Shown: one piece after another, positions 22,387 through 33,245 of the stretch
How the letters are laid out: the number at the start of each line of letters is the position of its first letter
How positions within the stretch are numbered: the stretch's first letter is position 1
Translations under genes and position numbers: made by a program
NCBI RefSeq assembly: GCF_030445035.2
Contig: NC_080682.1
Location: 27,262,770 to 27,326,769, forward strand
Direction of reading: 5' to 3'
From: Dasypus novemcinctus
Lineage: Eukaryota; Chordata; Mammalia; Cingulata; Dasypodidae
DNA length: 64,000 nt
The notes under the pieces: model-generated
What the model was told of the DNA's origin: nothing
The model's database searches: none
What the model saw: only the letters and a program-made list of their open reading frames with translations

Positions 22387-23440
22387 ATGGTTTTCAAGAT
22401 GACTGTGAATCCTGATAGGAGAGTTTGCATGTTCAATCAGTTTGGGAAAGATGTTGTATTTGTTCTTGAGTGAAAAGTAGAACTAAGATGTCGGGTTTGA
22501 TGCCATACAAGAGAACAGCTGTTTTTCTGAGTTTTCTCCCAAGGATACATACGGCATCATAATAAGAGGTAATTTTACCTAAATGACTAAAAGATAAGTG
22601 TGCCCAAAAGAGGGGGAATCCTGATATAGAAGACCCATGGGCGTCCCAGAGGAGTTGATGACTAGAGCAGAAAGAGGGAGTTTTGGTTGAAAGCGGGCTA
22701 GGTGAAGATCTTTAATTCTGTCATTTATGAGGCTCAGGCAGGCTCATTCAGTGCTGCCCACCAAACGATAGCTGGAGGGGTCAGGGTCACTCTCCAGGAG
22801 GTCAAAAAGAGGTTTTAGCTTATGAGTGGTTACACTCAGATGAGGACGCAAACAACTGATATCACCACAGAGATGCTGAAGCACATTAAGAGTACATTTA
22901 TGGAGCAAAACGATAGTGGGGACAGTAGGACTGATAGAGCTTGTGATTGTATAGCCTAAGGTGTACAGCAGGTAGTTTTGTACTTTTTCAGGTGACATGG
23001 TGAGGCCCAGTTGCATAAGGCTATGTAGAAGAGATTTTAAGCAGAATTGTAGGTGAATTGGGTCTGGGTGAGCAATGAGGATGTTGTTCATATAATGAAT
23101 GATTTGACAAAAATGAGAAAGGGGATGGGTGGCTTCATTAACGAATATTTGGCACATAGCTGGACTGTTTTTCCTTCCTTGCGGGAGTACCTTCCACTGA
23201 TAACATTGTAGGGGGACTGAATTATTTGTGATGGGTACGGAAAAGGCAAAGTATTGACGGTCATCCTCATGAAGAGGAATGGAAAAGGAACAATCTTTGA
23301 GGTCTATTGCAATAATGTAGTAATCTCATGGGATGGCTGAAGGATGAGGAAGGCCAATCTTTGTTATATGAGCATTAATATTTCTGAGGTCATGTAATAG
23401 CCTCCATTTACTGGATTTTTTTTTTAATCACAAAGATAGG
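22387..23440 (-). pseudogene. pol: pol 5' part: reverse transcriptase, broken
   Basis: Minus-strand reverse transcriptase is readable from KWRLLHDLRNINA (about 23,420), through a stop near 23,330, to the first catalytic aspartate in AIDLKDC (about 23,305). WKVLPQGRKNSP follows near 23,190, and then the active-site block at 23,083-23,094. There the usual YMDD is YMNN, with both aspartates replaced by asparagine. Open sequence continues to 22,744. The connection region to 22,387 has frameshifts. Confidence 0.85.
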
Positions 23441-23749
23441 AGAATTATGAGGACTAGTAGAGTGTTCTATGTGCTGCAAGTTCAATTGTTCTTTCACAAG
23501 GAGTTTTAGTTGTTCTAATTTTACTCGAGGCAGTGGCCACTGCTCCATCCAAATAGAGTTTTGGATTTTCCATGTTAAACTTATAGGTTATGGATTGGAT
23601 AAAGGAAATAAAGGCAGACTGTCAGTGGCCTTTATGCTTGGGGGTAATTTGTAGGATTAGTAGTGAGGACGGCTCCCACTTTGGGGAGAACATCATGTCC
23701 CCAAAGGGTATGAGTAAGGTTGGGTAACACAAGGGGGTGGAAGGTGCCT

Positions 23750-24000
23750 GTTCTGCCATCCGAGTCTGTCCAAGTCAATGTTGATGTAAGCTAGTGTGAG
23801 GGTCTTAGGCCTCCCACACCTTGAACTAGGGGACCTAGTTTTAGCGGCCATGAAGGGTCTGTGTCAGAAGAACCAAGGACAGATAAGTCAGCTCCAGTGT
23901 CTATTTGCCCAGTAATGGACTTGCCCTGCACTACAAGAATGAGAAATGCTCTGCCTTGGGTAATGGGGATAGTCCAAAAAATGTCAGGTGGGGGGGGGGG
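23750..24000 (-). pseudogene. pro: Retroviral aspartic protease fragment
   Basis: The catalytic phrase QIDTGADLSVLG is readable on the minus strand, with DTGADLS encoded at 23,881-23,901, so the active-site motif itself is intact. It lies between nucleocapsid (24,060-24,230) and reverse transcriptase, the expected pro position. A poly-G run (about 23,990-24,000 on the plus strand) and flanking frame changes make the full domain uncertain. I could not identify a dUTPase segment, which many betaretroviruses carry here. Confidence 0.7.
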
Positions 24001-24059
24001 TTCCTCTCTTAGTTGCAGTGCTGAGAGGTGCCCCTGATCTTGTTTAAAGGTGGAAGAAG

Positions 24060-25246
24060 ATTGCCCTGAAGGTCAGTTTTTGAGCGGCATTCTCTCTTCC
24101 AATGAAGTCCTTTCCTGCATCTTGGGCAGACCGAGGGGGGAACATTTTGTGGCTTAGGAGTAACCACAAGTGGGTGCTCCTTGGTGAAATGACCAGGCTT
24201 GCAGCACCTCTAGCAGGTTTTGTGAGGTGGCTGGATGCACAAATGATCTGCTAAGGTAGCGGCTAGGACAGAAGCAGTATTAGTTGCAGCTGCCATAGCA
24301 GAAGTGGAATGAGACCCAATGTCTCTGCAAGCAAGGACCCAGTCGTCTGGGCTTTTATTATGAATAGGCATAATTGTTTGTTGATACTTGGTATTGGTGC
24401 CTTCCCAAAGAAGTTCTTTTAATAAAGCATCAGCGGCAGCAGAATGGGAAACTTTTCTATAAACGGCCTCCTTCACTTGACTATAATAGTCGGAAAAGGG
24501 CTCGTTGGGACCCTGCAGAAGTTTCGAGAGGTGAATAGGTTTTCCCTGAGGATTGAGTTTTTGAAAAGCAATTTTTGCAATGGTGAGGCACTCATCAAAG
24601 TAGGGAGCTGGACGTGCAGCTTGGACTGTTGGAAGAGCCCATTGCTCCTCCCCTTTTAAAGCATCAGGAAGAGGAGGGGGGTGGGGGTTGTGTAGGAAGG
24701 GGGGTGATGCTCTTGTGGCCAGCGGCTTCCACTGGAGCCCGTGGAGTAACGGAGGTCATTAGTAAGGGTTTTTTGTTGAGAAAGGTTGGTAGCAGGTGTC
24801 AGGATGAGCAGAGGGGAAGTTTCAGAGGGGGAGCAGTTGGGGCTTTGGGATATATCTTTGAGCGATTGGTATAAGGGATCGCGGTCGGGTGGCACGTAAG
24901 GAGGCAGGGGGTAGAAGGAGTTGCGGGCATGACAGAAAAAAGGGATTGGAGAAGGTACATCTAGCAGAGCACCCGTAAGGCAAGCATGAATGGCTAAGAG
25001 AGCGGGAATGGGGCCTAGAGGAAAGGTTTTTCCCTCATGGACTTCAGCAGAGCGCATGCACTTAAGCAGCTTCCCCCATGTGGTGGGATCCCATAGGGCA
25101 GCTGTGGAGAGCCAGGGGTTAAAATGAACAACAAGGTTCCAATATTGATTAAATTCCTTTTCAGAAATTTTGATGCACCTACTTGCCAAAAGGGCGTGTA
25201 GGGCACATGCTTGTGGAGCCTTCTCAGAGGAGAAGAGATTACCCAT
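24060..25246 (-). pseudogene. gag: gag of betaretrovirus-like provirus, frameshifted and shortened
   Basis: The start ATG at 25,246 gives MGNLFSSEK, with a myristoylation-type glycine. An upstream GTG in the same frame is not needed. Matrix-like sequence is open to 24,656 and ends in a proline-rich part with PPYVPPD. After a frame change, the capsid major homology region QGPNEPFSDYYS is encoded near 24,520-24,478. Two zinc knuckles follow: a degenerate one (CCKPGHF) near 24,200 and an intact CPRCRKGLHWKREC near 24,090-24,130. The total span of about 1.19 kb is shorter than usual for a betaretroviral gag, so the N-terminal capsid is probably partly deleted. Confidence 0.82.
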
Positions 25247-25320
25247 TCCAAGGGTCACTTACTGACTGCAACACCAAACTGCACTTGATAGGTCGCTGAT
25301 ATTGTCTCTGGGGTTTTAGT

Positions 25321-25338
25321 GCCCCACATTGGGCACCA
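25321..25338 (-). promoter_or_regulatory. Primer-binding site, tRNA-Lys1,2 type
   Basis: On the minus strand TGGTGCCCAATGTGGGGC begins two bases after the 5' LTR. It is the tRNA-Lys1,2 site used by many betaretroviruses apart from two C-to-T changes, both at CpG positions. This supports the class II (ERV-K/betaretrovirus) assignment independently of pol and env. Confidence 0.88.
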
Positions 25339-25340
25339 GA

Positions 25341-25663
25341 TGTTGTGGTGCCATCCAGTAGCTCCACTCCCAAAGAGGTAAGGATGAACAGAGCAAGACA
25401 ACACACAGTAACCACTCTGGAGACACAGGCTGGTGGTGCAGGTCTGGTTTATTGAGGAAATGCAACAGCTTTTATGGGCATCTAAGGGGAAGTTAGGTGG
25501 CGTGCAAGTATGTGATTGATTGATTATGATGCTAATTCAGCGAGGCTAGTTGGCTCATGGGATCTTGTTGCTGAGGACCAGGGAAGAAACAGGAGTGGCT
25601 TACAGTTGTTTACTGTGAGGCTCGGCGCCAGCTTTAAAGAGTGGCGCCTGCAGCTCACTCACA
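25341..25663 (-). mobile_element. 5' LTR of betaretrovirus-like provirus
   Basis: This 323 bp LTR starts tgttgtggtgcc at 25,341 and ends ..ctcactcaca at 25,663. The AATAAA signal is present on the minus strand, and the TATA box is weakened (CATAAAAGC). It matches the 3' LTR through R, U5 and the inner part of U3 with many substitutions. The outer ~90 bases are unrelated to that LTR. I did not find a convincing target-site duplication around the provirus. Confidence 0.85.
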
Positions 25664-26470
25664 GAAAGATATATTTTAAAGTACTGAAATATAAAAATAC
25701 ATTCCAGAAATCAATATCCATTGAAAACAACTTTCTAATATAAGAATAGAAAAAAAAATTAGGAAAATTAGCACACACAGAAAAATAATTTTTCCTAGCA
25801 GACTTGTACTTTAAAAATTAAAAATTATCCAGGAAGAATTGTGGTAACAGAACTGTGTCATATCAGTGGGTGGAAATTCACATAATGAGTGGGAAGGTGA
25901 TGAACTCCCATCCTGGGAACGCCTGCTGTGTTCCCAAACAGAGGAGTAGGAGTCTCTCAAAAGCAAGGGTGGTGCTTAATAAGGGAGGACAGACCAATAT
26001 GCCAGGCTTTCAGTGTTCTTGCAAGTACCTATGAATCTTGTCCTTCAAGAAGTGAAGTGGTGGTTGCTGTGGGTCCTGAGGGGAGGAGGAGGGAGGCATA
26101 GAATAAATGGAACAGGGGACATTTTGAAGATGATTAAAGTGTTCCATATGATCTTGCTATGATGGATACAAGCCATGTTAAGTTTCATCAGAATTTGTAA
26201 AATTATATTATCCAAAATGTAAACAATAAAGTAAACCATTGACAATAGTTGGCCGCTATGTTTCAATATTTGTACATCAGTTGGAACAAACATACTATAC
26301 ATATATAAAATGTTATTAATAGGGGAATGGGGGTAAAGGGGAAGATGTTGGATATATGGGAGTCCCTGCATTTGATATGTGAGTTTTCTGTAACCTAAAA
26401 CTTCTTTGAAGATGAAATTAAGAAAGTAAGACACTGGGGAATAAATGGAAGAAAATGTCACTGTACACAC
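25664..26470 (+). mobile_element. L1 remains: ORF1-like piece and 3' UTR-type sequence
   Basis: 25,664-25,860 loosely follows L1 ORF1 C-terminal and inter-ORF text (aaagtactgaaatat, then aggaagaattgtgg). 25,860-26,430 resembles an L1 3' UTR variant containing ttctgtaacctaaaacttctttgaa. No frame is conserved. 26,470-26,655 is AT-rich with nothing recognised. Confidence 0.5.
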
Positions 26471-26657
26471 AGAATGAAAGATTTTACAGTGATGAAAAGC
26501 AGAATGTCAAAAACAATTTTTAAATTTTTTCATTATTATCCCAATTTTTATTATTTTTATTTTTAATTTTTTTTTGCATTTTATTTCTATTTAAAACTAT
26601 CATTATTAGATCACTTTCTTATTAATTGTATTTGGCTGTGTTATTTGTTTCATTTTT

Positions 26658-27085
26658 TTTAAAGATTTATTTTCTTTATTTCTCTCCCCTTCCCCTCAAC
26701 CCCCAGTTTTCTGTTCTCTGCGTCCATTTTGCTGTGTGTTCTAGTCCACTTCTGTTATTGTCAGGGGCATGGGAATCTGTCTCTTTTTTCTTGCGTCTCT
26801 TTGTTCTTGCGTCATCTTGCTGCATCAGCTCTCCGTGTGTGTGGTGCCATTCCTGGGCAGGCTGCACTTTCTTTTGCACTGGGTGGTTCTCCTTATGGGG
26901 CACACTCCTTGTGCGTGAAGCTCCCCTATGCAGGGACACCCCTGTGTGGCAGGGCACTCCTTGCACGCATCAGCACTGCTCATGGGCCAGCTCCACATGG
27001 GCCAAGGAGGCCCGGGGTTTGAACCATGGACCTCCCATGTGGTAGATGGGCACCCTAACCACTGGGCAAAGTCTGCCACCCCTAA
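26658..27085 (-). mobile_element. DAS-SINE (tRNA-Ala-derived), copy 1
   Basis: The tRNA-like head lies at the right end. Read on the minus strand it contains CAGTGGTTAGGGTGCCC (A box) and GGTTCAAACCCCGGGCC (B box). It is followed by the GC-rich body and an A-rich tail, which appears as aaagatttattttc at the left on the plus strand. Open frames over it are artefacts. This repeat is the main evidence for an armadillo-like genome. Confidence 0.9.
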
Positions 27086-27089
27086 GAGA

Positions 27090-28075
27090 CTTTAAAGTGA
27101 GACGGGAAGTCATTCCAGATGTTATGCTTATGCACATCTCAGCAGGATCTCACTGACTGCCAAAGTAGATACTACCCCAAATAGTGGGGCCCCTGAGGCC
27201 TCTGGAGATATCTAGCACTGGAGTCAGGGAAAATGGCTCAGGAATTTGGAATTTATCCTCCCCAGTGTGACAGAGTTGGACTCAGCTGTGGTTTCCCTAT
27301 ACATGGCTCTTCTGTCCTTGTATCTGAATCTATACTTAGTACTAGAGTTGGTAGGAGTACAGCCCAGAGACTTAAATCCATGCATCAGAAGGGCCTCGAA
27401 TCACAACAGAGCTACCATATCTATTCTCCAGTTCTTTGGTACCACCCAGGACAACTAAGAAAGACGTGATGATTGACAACCACTATACCAAGGAACCAAG
27501 AGAGTCTACAACTGCAAGCAAGAGCATCCATATATCTGTCCTTTGTGACTGAAGTGTCCTCTTAATTAGAAGTAGAGTGCACAGCACCATCCCAGAATCC
27601 TCAAGAATTGGGAATGACCTATGTACTAAAGTAGGCTTACTGATATTCTGCTATAGACTTATTGTGATTTTAGCAACAGAAGAAATTATATCATTGATGT
27701 GGAAGCAGTGGCCCCTGGAGGTTCTGAAGGGAGGGAGAGGGAAAAACAGGTGTAAAACAGGGGCATTTTCAGGACTTGGGAATTGTCTTGAATGACTGTG
27801 CAATGACAAATATAGGTCATTATATATTATATCTTGCCATAACCTAGAGAATTGTGTGGGAGAGTGTAAACTACAATGTAAACTGTAATCCATGCTTAGT
27901 GGCAGCGCTCCAAAATGTGTTCATCAATTGCAATGAATGAACCACACTAGTGAATGATGTTGTTAATGTAGAAAAATGTTGGAGGTGTGGGGAGGCAGGA
28001 AATAGGAATCACCTATATTTTTCATGTAACATTTAGGTAATCAAAGTATCTTTAAATAAATAAATAAATAAAATA
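27090..28075 (+). mobile_element. L1-derived 3' tail element
   Basis: A plus-oriented relative of 8,536-9,445 with the same order of phrases: ctctggaga near 27,200, a region around 27,570 with cagcaccatcccagaatcct, and an AAATAAATAAATAAA tail at 28,052-28,072. It has no reading frame of its own. Confidence 0.7.
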
Positions 28076-28079
28076 AAGA

Positions 28080-29389
28080 CTGAGAGATAGATCTGGTAGC
28101 AGAAGAGATGTTGAGAAATAGTCACCTTCCAAATACATTCTTTGTATAGAATCAATATGATAAGCTGATGGATTTGATGATAGGCGTGTGACATAGAGAA
28201 AATTCCAAGATGAGTCAAACCTTTGCCTGAACAAATAGGTGGATAGCTTTGCATTACCTGAGATTAAATTTTAGATATTACAAGTATTTACCCTAGAGAT
28301 ATTTTATGTAGATAAACTAAGTTAATTATAACCTAAATACTTTTTCAATATTGTCTAGAACTCCATAAATGCTCAGTGAATATAATCTCTTTTTATCATT
28401 ATTATATAACATAAAAAATTTGCAAGCAAAAGCCAATCTTCATATTTTGTAATGCCCTATATGAGTCTTATTTCCTTTATCATTTTTAAGTAGTTCAACC
28501 TATACAATACATATATTGGCATACCATCATGAAGAAAAGTATTTTGTCATAAAGATATTTCAAACCACATTTTACATAAAATATTATATGCCCTTATATA
28601 AAGAGAGCAAATCAATGGACCATGGAAACAGTCTAGTGTTTTTAAATTCCCCCGGATTATATTATATTTATTTAATAACATCATAAATCTTTTCTAGAAT
28701 ATATTATAAGATTATAGGGTAGACTAAATTTAATGAAAACAAAAGCAATTCCTGAACTTATTACTATCTGAAAATTTTGAAAAATCTATTGACCATCATT
28801 GTCAATGAAAACCAAAGCATACACTTTCTAAATCATAGAAATGTGCATAAATGAACACAAGTCTAGCACATTTCATAAAGATCAGAAAATATAAGGGGAC
28901 TATAAATATAAGAATATGATGTTTGCACAGGATGAGAGATTAGTTTCAAAAGTTTATTATTAAAAAATAAATATTTTGCAAATATATAACTAAGTGCAAA
29001 AAAACAAAATTAATTATAATTATAGATTTTAGACAACATAGGCTTCAGAGAAAATCTTAATATAGTATTGTATAAGGATTCATTTATAAGAAAAATATAT
29101 ATGAATTAATGATGTAGAGGAAAATAATGTGCATTTAAATTATTTAAATAAGATAATAAAGAGTTTTGAACTTGTGAGAATTCATTAAAATTTTAATCCT
29201 AAATAGAGTGAACTTTATTTTAATGTTTCAAAAACTATTTAAGTAAATGAACATGCATAATTCTACAAAGAATGCCTTAATATTAATAAAAAATTAAAAA
29301 AATCAGTTGAGGGAAAAGTATTTCTAATAACCATTGCTTAAGTTTAAATAAAATTATTCATATATAAGAAATAAAGAACAGTATAAATA
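28080..29389. other. AT-rich DNA with no recognised feature
   Basis: About 1.3 kb, strongly AT-rich, with no long open frame, no tRNA-like fold that I can see and no match to the repeats elsewhere in the window. Confidence 0.5.
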
Positions 29390-30255
29390 TAAGAAAGCTT
29401 TTCTTTTAAAAGTGCTAAGAATATGGTGATAGATGGGAAAATTGCAACTAATGTAACTTATGGATATAGTTAATAGTAATATTGTAATATTTTGGGACAA
29501 TGGCAAGAATATATTATTTCACTACTAAGAGGCAATAAGAGTGGTACAGGGAATATGGAATTTTTCCTTTTAAAGTAATGAAAACATTCTAAAATTGAGT
29601 GATGATAACAGCACAACTCTGATGAAAATGACAGCCATTCAAAATTGACTTTGAATGGATTGTACAAAGCAATCGAGTGCATAACACAGGGAATCCAGTG
29701 GTGGATGATGGACTGTGGTGACAGCACAAATATGAGAATGTTTTCACATAAACAATAACAAATAAATAATACTAATATAGGGTGTTAATATTTGTGTGGG
29801 TTGGGCGAAAAATACAGTAAATGTTAAGATATGGTTTTCTTCTATGCAGCCAGATTCATTGCCTTCAAGCCAGGACAGAAAGCCTTGAGGAACTGCAAAA
29901 GTCCTTTGTTGACCTTTTCACACTTTTTTTGCACTTTTTGTATTCATTCAGGCTTGTTTTACATTTACAAAACACATTATCTCACTGAATGCTACCAGAG
30001 TACATTTACAACTTGCTATATGCATACTAGTTCTGTCCTGCATATCTCATATTAACCATCTTAATTTAGGACAAAATATACCTTATAACATTCCAGTTAG
30101 CATTCCCACATAATAGTATTTTGATGATGCTCTTTCATAGTTTGTAACAAATATTTCACAAGGCAAGATATTGATGGCAGGAAAATGCATGGGAGCCTTG
30201 TATATTGATATGTGTGTTTAACTATACACTTATTGTTTATGTATGTTCATGTATG
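29390..30255 (+). repeat. L1 3' UTR, interrupted by an unassigned ~230 bp block
   Basis: 29,390-29,831 and about 30,062-30,255 follow the L1 3' UTR seen at 10,085-10,537 and 59,590-59,925 (gtgataacagcacaactct, then aaatatttcacaaggcaagat). Between them, about 29,832-30,060 is foreign to that family, starting near cttctatgcagccagattc. I do not recognise the inserted block. Confidence 0.6.
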
Positions 30256-30356
30256 AATGATATATTTCAATAAAATTTCATTTAAAATTCATTTAAGAAA
30301 ATTAACAAGTATAATTCTTAAAGCGTGTCTTAATATTAATTTATTTTTTTTAATTT

Positions 30357-30712
30357 TTTTTTTAAAGATTTATTTTTATTTATTTAATTCCCCTCCCCTC
30401 CCCCAGTTGTCTGTTTTCTGTGTCTTTTTGCTGTGTCTGTCCGCTTCTGTTGTCACGGGAAGTGTGGGCGGCGCCATTCCTCGGCAGGCTGCTCCCTCCT
30501 TCGCACTGGGCGGCTCTCCTTATGGGTGCACTCCTTGCGCGTGGGGCTCCCCTACGCGGGGGACACCCCTGTGTAGCACGGCACTCCTTGTGCGCATCAG
30601 CACTGGGCATGGGCCAGCTCCACACAGGTCAAGGAGGCCCGGGGCTTGAACCGCGGACCTCCCATGTGGTAGACGGACGCCCTAACCACTGGGCCAAAGT
30701 CCGTTTCCCTTA
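30357..30712 (-). mobile_element. DAS-SINE, copy 2
   Basis: The same family and orientation as 26,658-27,085. The tRNA-like head is at 30,640-30,700 (minus strand CAGTGGTTAGGGCGTCCG). The body is better preserved at CpG sites, for example around 30,535-30,560. The A-rich tail is at the left. Confidence 0.92.
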
Positions 30713-32255
30713 ATTTAAAAATTAAAAAATCACTTGAAGGAAATTATGTCTAATAGCCATTGCTTTAGTTTAAGTAGAAATAATCAAATAAGTAAAAGAA
30801 GAAAACATACTTTCTTAAATACACAATGAGTAACAAATAAATTGTAAAACCACAATTCCAGATTGTTTAGCAGCATTTTTTGAAGAGAAATAACAGAAAT
30901 GTACGTGACTAAAATTTATTGACTATCACAAAACTTGGATTCATTAAAAATTCTTAGATTTGCAACATTTCTCTATTAAAATTCTCAAAATACATGAAGA
31001 TTTTTAATTATATATTTTTAAAGAATATTAAGTAACAGAAACCAAGAAAGAGGAAATACTTTTAATCATACCAAAATTAAATAAAGACAAATAATTACTG
31101 AAGCATGCTGATGGTCAAAGAATATTAAGGTTTTCAGATGGTTAGGAGGTAGACACAAATAAAGGCATGCATGCAGATATTGAATCACATTAATTGAACA
31201 AGCTTCAGGGCTTATAGCATTGCAAGATGAAATTTTTTTTTCAGTACGGTTCCAAGAAAACCTTCATCTCCCAAGTTTTAATGATAAAGGTTATAGCGAA
31301 CATTGAAAACAAAAGCTGTTATTTATGGAAAAAGAAACTGACAAAATTCTATATATCTAATATATTAAAAAACAAACAAACCTAAGATTAGCCTAGAAAA
31401 CCATGAAGAAAATACTCAAAAATGATTAGAATATTTCTATTTTCCTGAAATAATTTAAAATATTTTCTAAAGTTTCTGCAATTTTAACATATATATTTTT
31501 CTAAATTTAATTCTATTACAATATTTTATTTTGCTCCAAGGCTAAAGTCTTTTTATCTTGTTGGCTATTTGTTTATGTACTAAAAATATAATCCAAAAAA
31601 TATTTACGAAATGCCTGTGAATATGTCCATAACAATACCTATTGTATACTTAATATTTTGCAAGAATGTAAGCATTCTGAAGATCATGGTCATTAAATTA
31701 TTTCTATTCATAGTATGATTTGAACTTTAAATCTATAGATTTACAATTATTTTTCTTGTACTGTTGTGGGACTAAATTTATTTTCGGTAACTTAATAAGG
31801 GATATACAACTAAATGGTTGCCAGATCTAGAATCTAAATTCCGGATTTTTCAGTTCAAAGCTTTACTCTTTGAGATTGTGATATATTTCCTCTCTTTAGA
31901 ATAAATGACTTATGAAACTGCTTTCCATAATAAAATTCTCTAAAACTGGAGTATCCACTGGGATATTTATGACACAATTTGAAGGATAATACCATATTTT
32001 TGTGTGTATTTTTTGCACATTGCCTTTAAGTTGCCCTTAAAATCACATACATTTAAATCACAGAACACATATTTCATGTCTACTTTACTTTATGGATATC
32101 TAAAATGTTAAATTTGGGATTGTTCCAGATCATGTGTGATCAAATAGAAATTTTTCAACAGAAATGCAAACTGATTGTTGGATGCTACTCTATTTACAGA
32201 GACATCAAGTAAATACCCAAATAGGAAAAAAAGAGAAGATGCAATGGCATCACTA
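30713..32255. other. AT-rich DNA downstream of the receptor gene
   Basis: No repeat or gene is recognised. This is the 3' side of the receptor gene, so its 3' UTR should lie near the right end of the block. TTTATT strings (AATAAA on the minus strand) occur, for example near 31,773, but none can be singled out as the polyadenylation signal. Confidence 0.5.
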
Positions 32256-33203
32256 TCATTCCAATTGCCTGGAGCCCTGTCTCTTCTGCATGACTCTAAT
32301 GAGTGCATTTTTCACGTCTTTGTTCCTAAGACTATAAATGAATGGATTCAGCATGGGGATCACAATGGTATAAAACACAGATGCCACTTGATCCTTCCCA
32401 AATGAGTAGGAATTTTTTGGTTTTAAATAAGTAAAAATCATGGTGCCGTAAAAAATGGTGACCACCAGGAGGTGGGAGGCACAGGTAGAGAAGGCTTTGC
32501 GCTTTCCTGAAGTGGAATTAATTTTAAGAATAGTTGATAGAATGGCCCCGTAGGACATAAAGATTATGGTAAGAGACACCATTACATTTAAACTACCGAG
32601 AATGAATATCATGATTTCAATGTCATGAGTGTCAGAGCAGGACAGGGCTAAAACTGGGGTTAAGTCACAGAAAAAGTGATAGATAACATTGGAGTTGCAG
32701 AAATGCAAATTGTTCATATAAACAACATTAACTAATGATTCAGTAAAACCAATCATGTAGGACCCAGCGACGAGGGAACAGCAGACTCTCCCGGACATAA
32801 TAAGTTGGTAGTAAAGAGGGTTGCAGATAGCTACATAGCGGTCATAAGCCATTGAAGAGAGAAGGAAACCTTCAGTGACAACCAGTAAGAAAAAAAAAGA
32901 CATCTGGGTGAAGCAGCCCATGAATGAAATATATTTGTTGGAAGTGAGTAAATTCTCTAAGGTTTTAGGTGTGATGACGGTTGAGTAACTGAGGTCAAGG
33001 AATGAGAAGTGACTGAGGAAAAAGTACATGGGGGTTTGAAGCTGGAGATCCATGCGAATTATCAATACCATCCCTGCATTTCCGAGCACAGTAATTAGGT
33101 ATATCAGGAGAAACAGCATAAAGAGAACCTGTCCGATCACTTCAGAGTCTGTGAATCCCATAAGGATGAAGTTAGGCACATTTGTGTTATTCCCACTTAC
33201 CAT
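32256..33203 (-). CDS. Olfactory receptor, intact single coding exon (315 aa)
   Basis: This encodes a seven-transmembrane odorant receptor of the class II (tetrapod) type, expected in the cilia membrane of olfactory neurons coupled to G-olf. Visible family motifs, in order, are an N-glycosylation site near the N-terminus (NNT, residues 5-7), LQTPMYFF after TM1, [13 protein letters not shown] at the end of TM3, SYGAIL in TM5, [13 protein letters not shown] at TM6 and [12 protein letters not shown] in TM7. Conserved extracellular cysteines are present. The length of 315 aa is normal for the family and no stop or frameshift interrupts it. The first ATG is at 33,203. Reading further to 33,212 would need a TTG start, and an in-frame TAG lies at 33,213-33,215. 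Overall it looks closest to the OR5/OR8-type families, but I cannot assign a subfamily by eye. No second receptor is present in the window. Confidence 0.95.
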   Translation of the reverse strand: MVSGNNTNVPNFILMGFTDSEVIGQVLFMLFLLIYLITVLGNAGMVLIIRMDLQLQTPMYFFLSHFSFLDLSYSTVITPKTLENLLTSNKYISFMGCFTQMSFFFLLVVTEGFLLSSMAYDRYVAICNPLYYQLIMSGRVCCSLVAGSYMIGFTESLVNVVYMNNLHFCNSNVIYHFFCDLTPVLALSCSDTHDIEIMIFILGSLNVMVSLTIIFMSYGAILSTILKINSTSGKRKAFSTCASHLLVVTIFYGTMIFTYLKPKNSYSFGKDQVASVFYTIVIPMLNPFIYSLRNKDVKNALIRVMQKRQGSRQLE

Positions 33204-33221
33204 AGCATTCAACTATTGTAA

Positions 33222-33245
33222 ACTGCTGAGAAATCAAAAGGGAAA
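33222..33245 (-). promoter_or_regulatory. Candidate 3' splice acceptor upstream of the receptor start codon
   Basis: On the minus strand a pyrimidine-rich run ending in TTTCTCAG and then CAG lies about 20 bases before the receptor ATG. Olfactory receptor genes usually have non-coding 5' exons spliced just ahead of an intronless coding exon, so this would fit the last intron boundary. It is inferred from sequence alone. Confidence 0.45.

Noticed and set aside
26045-26470. 141-codon open frame on the minus strand
   Set aside because: It lies over an L1 3' UTR-type stretch with no recognisable domain; the AT-rich composition explains it.
26990-27070. Possible tRNA gene on the minus strand
   Set aside because: The A and B boxes belong to the SINE head, which recurs with the same body in two other places; it is not a free tRNA.
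26626-27079. Several overlapping open frames of 70-139 codons on both strands
   Set aside because: They lie within a DAS-SINE, whose GC-rich body opens all frames; the same happens at 30,257-30,713 and 51,080-51,501.
32256-33212. Receptor start at 33,212 (318 aa)
   Set aside because: The codon there is TTG; the first ATG is at 33,203, and an in-frame stop precedes both.
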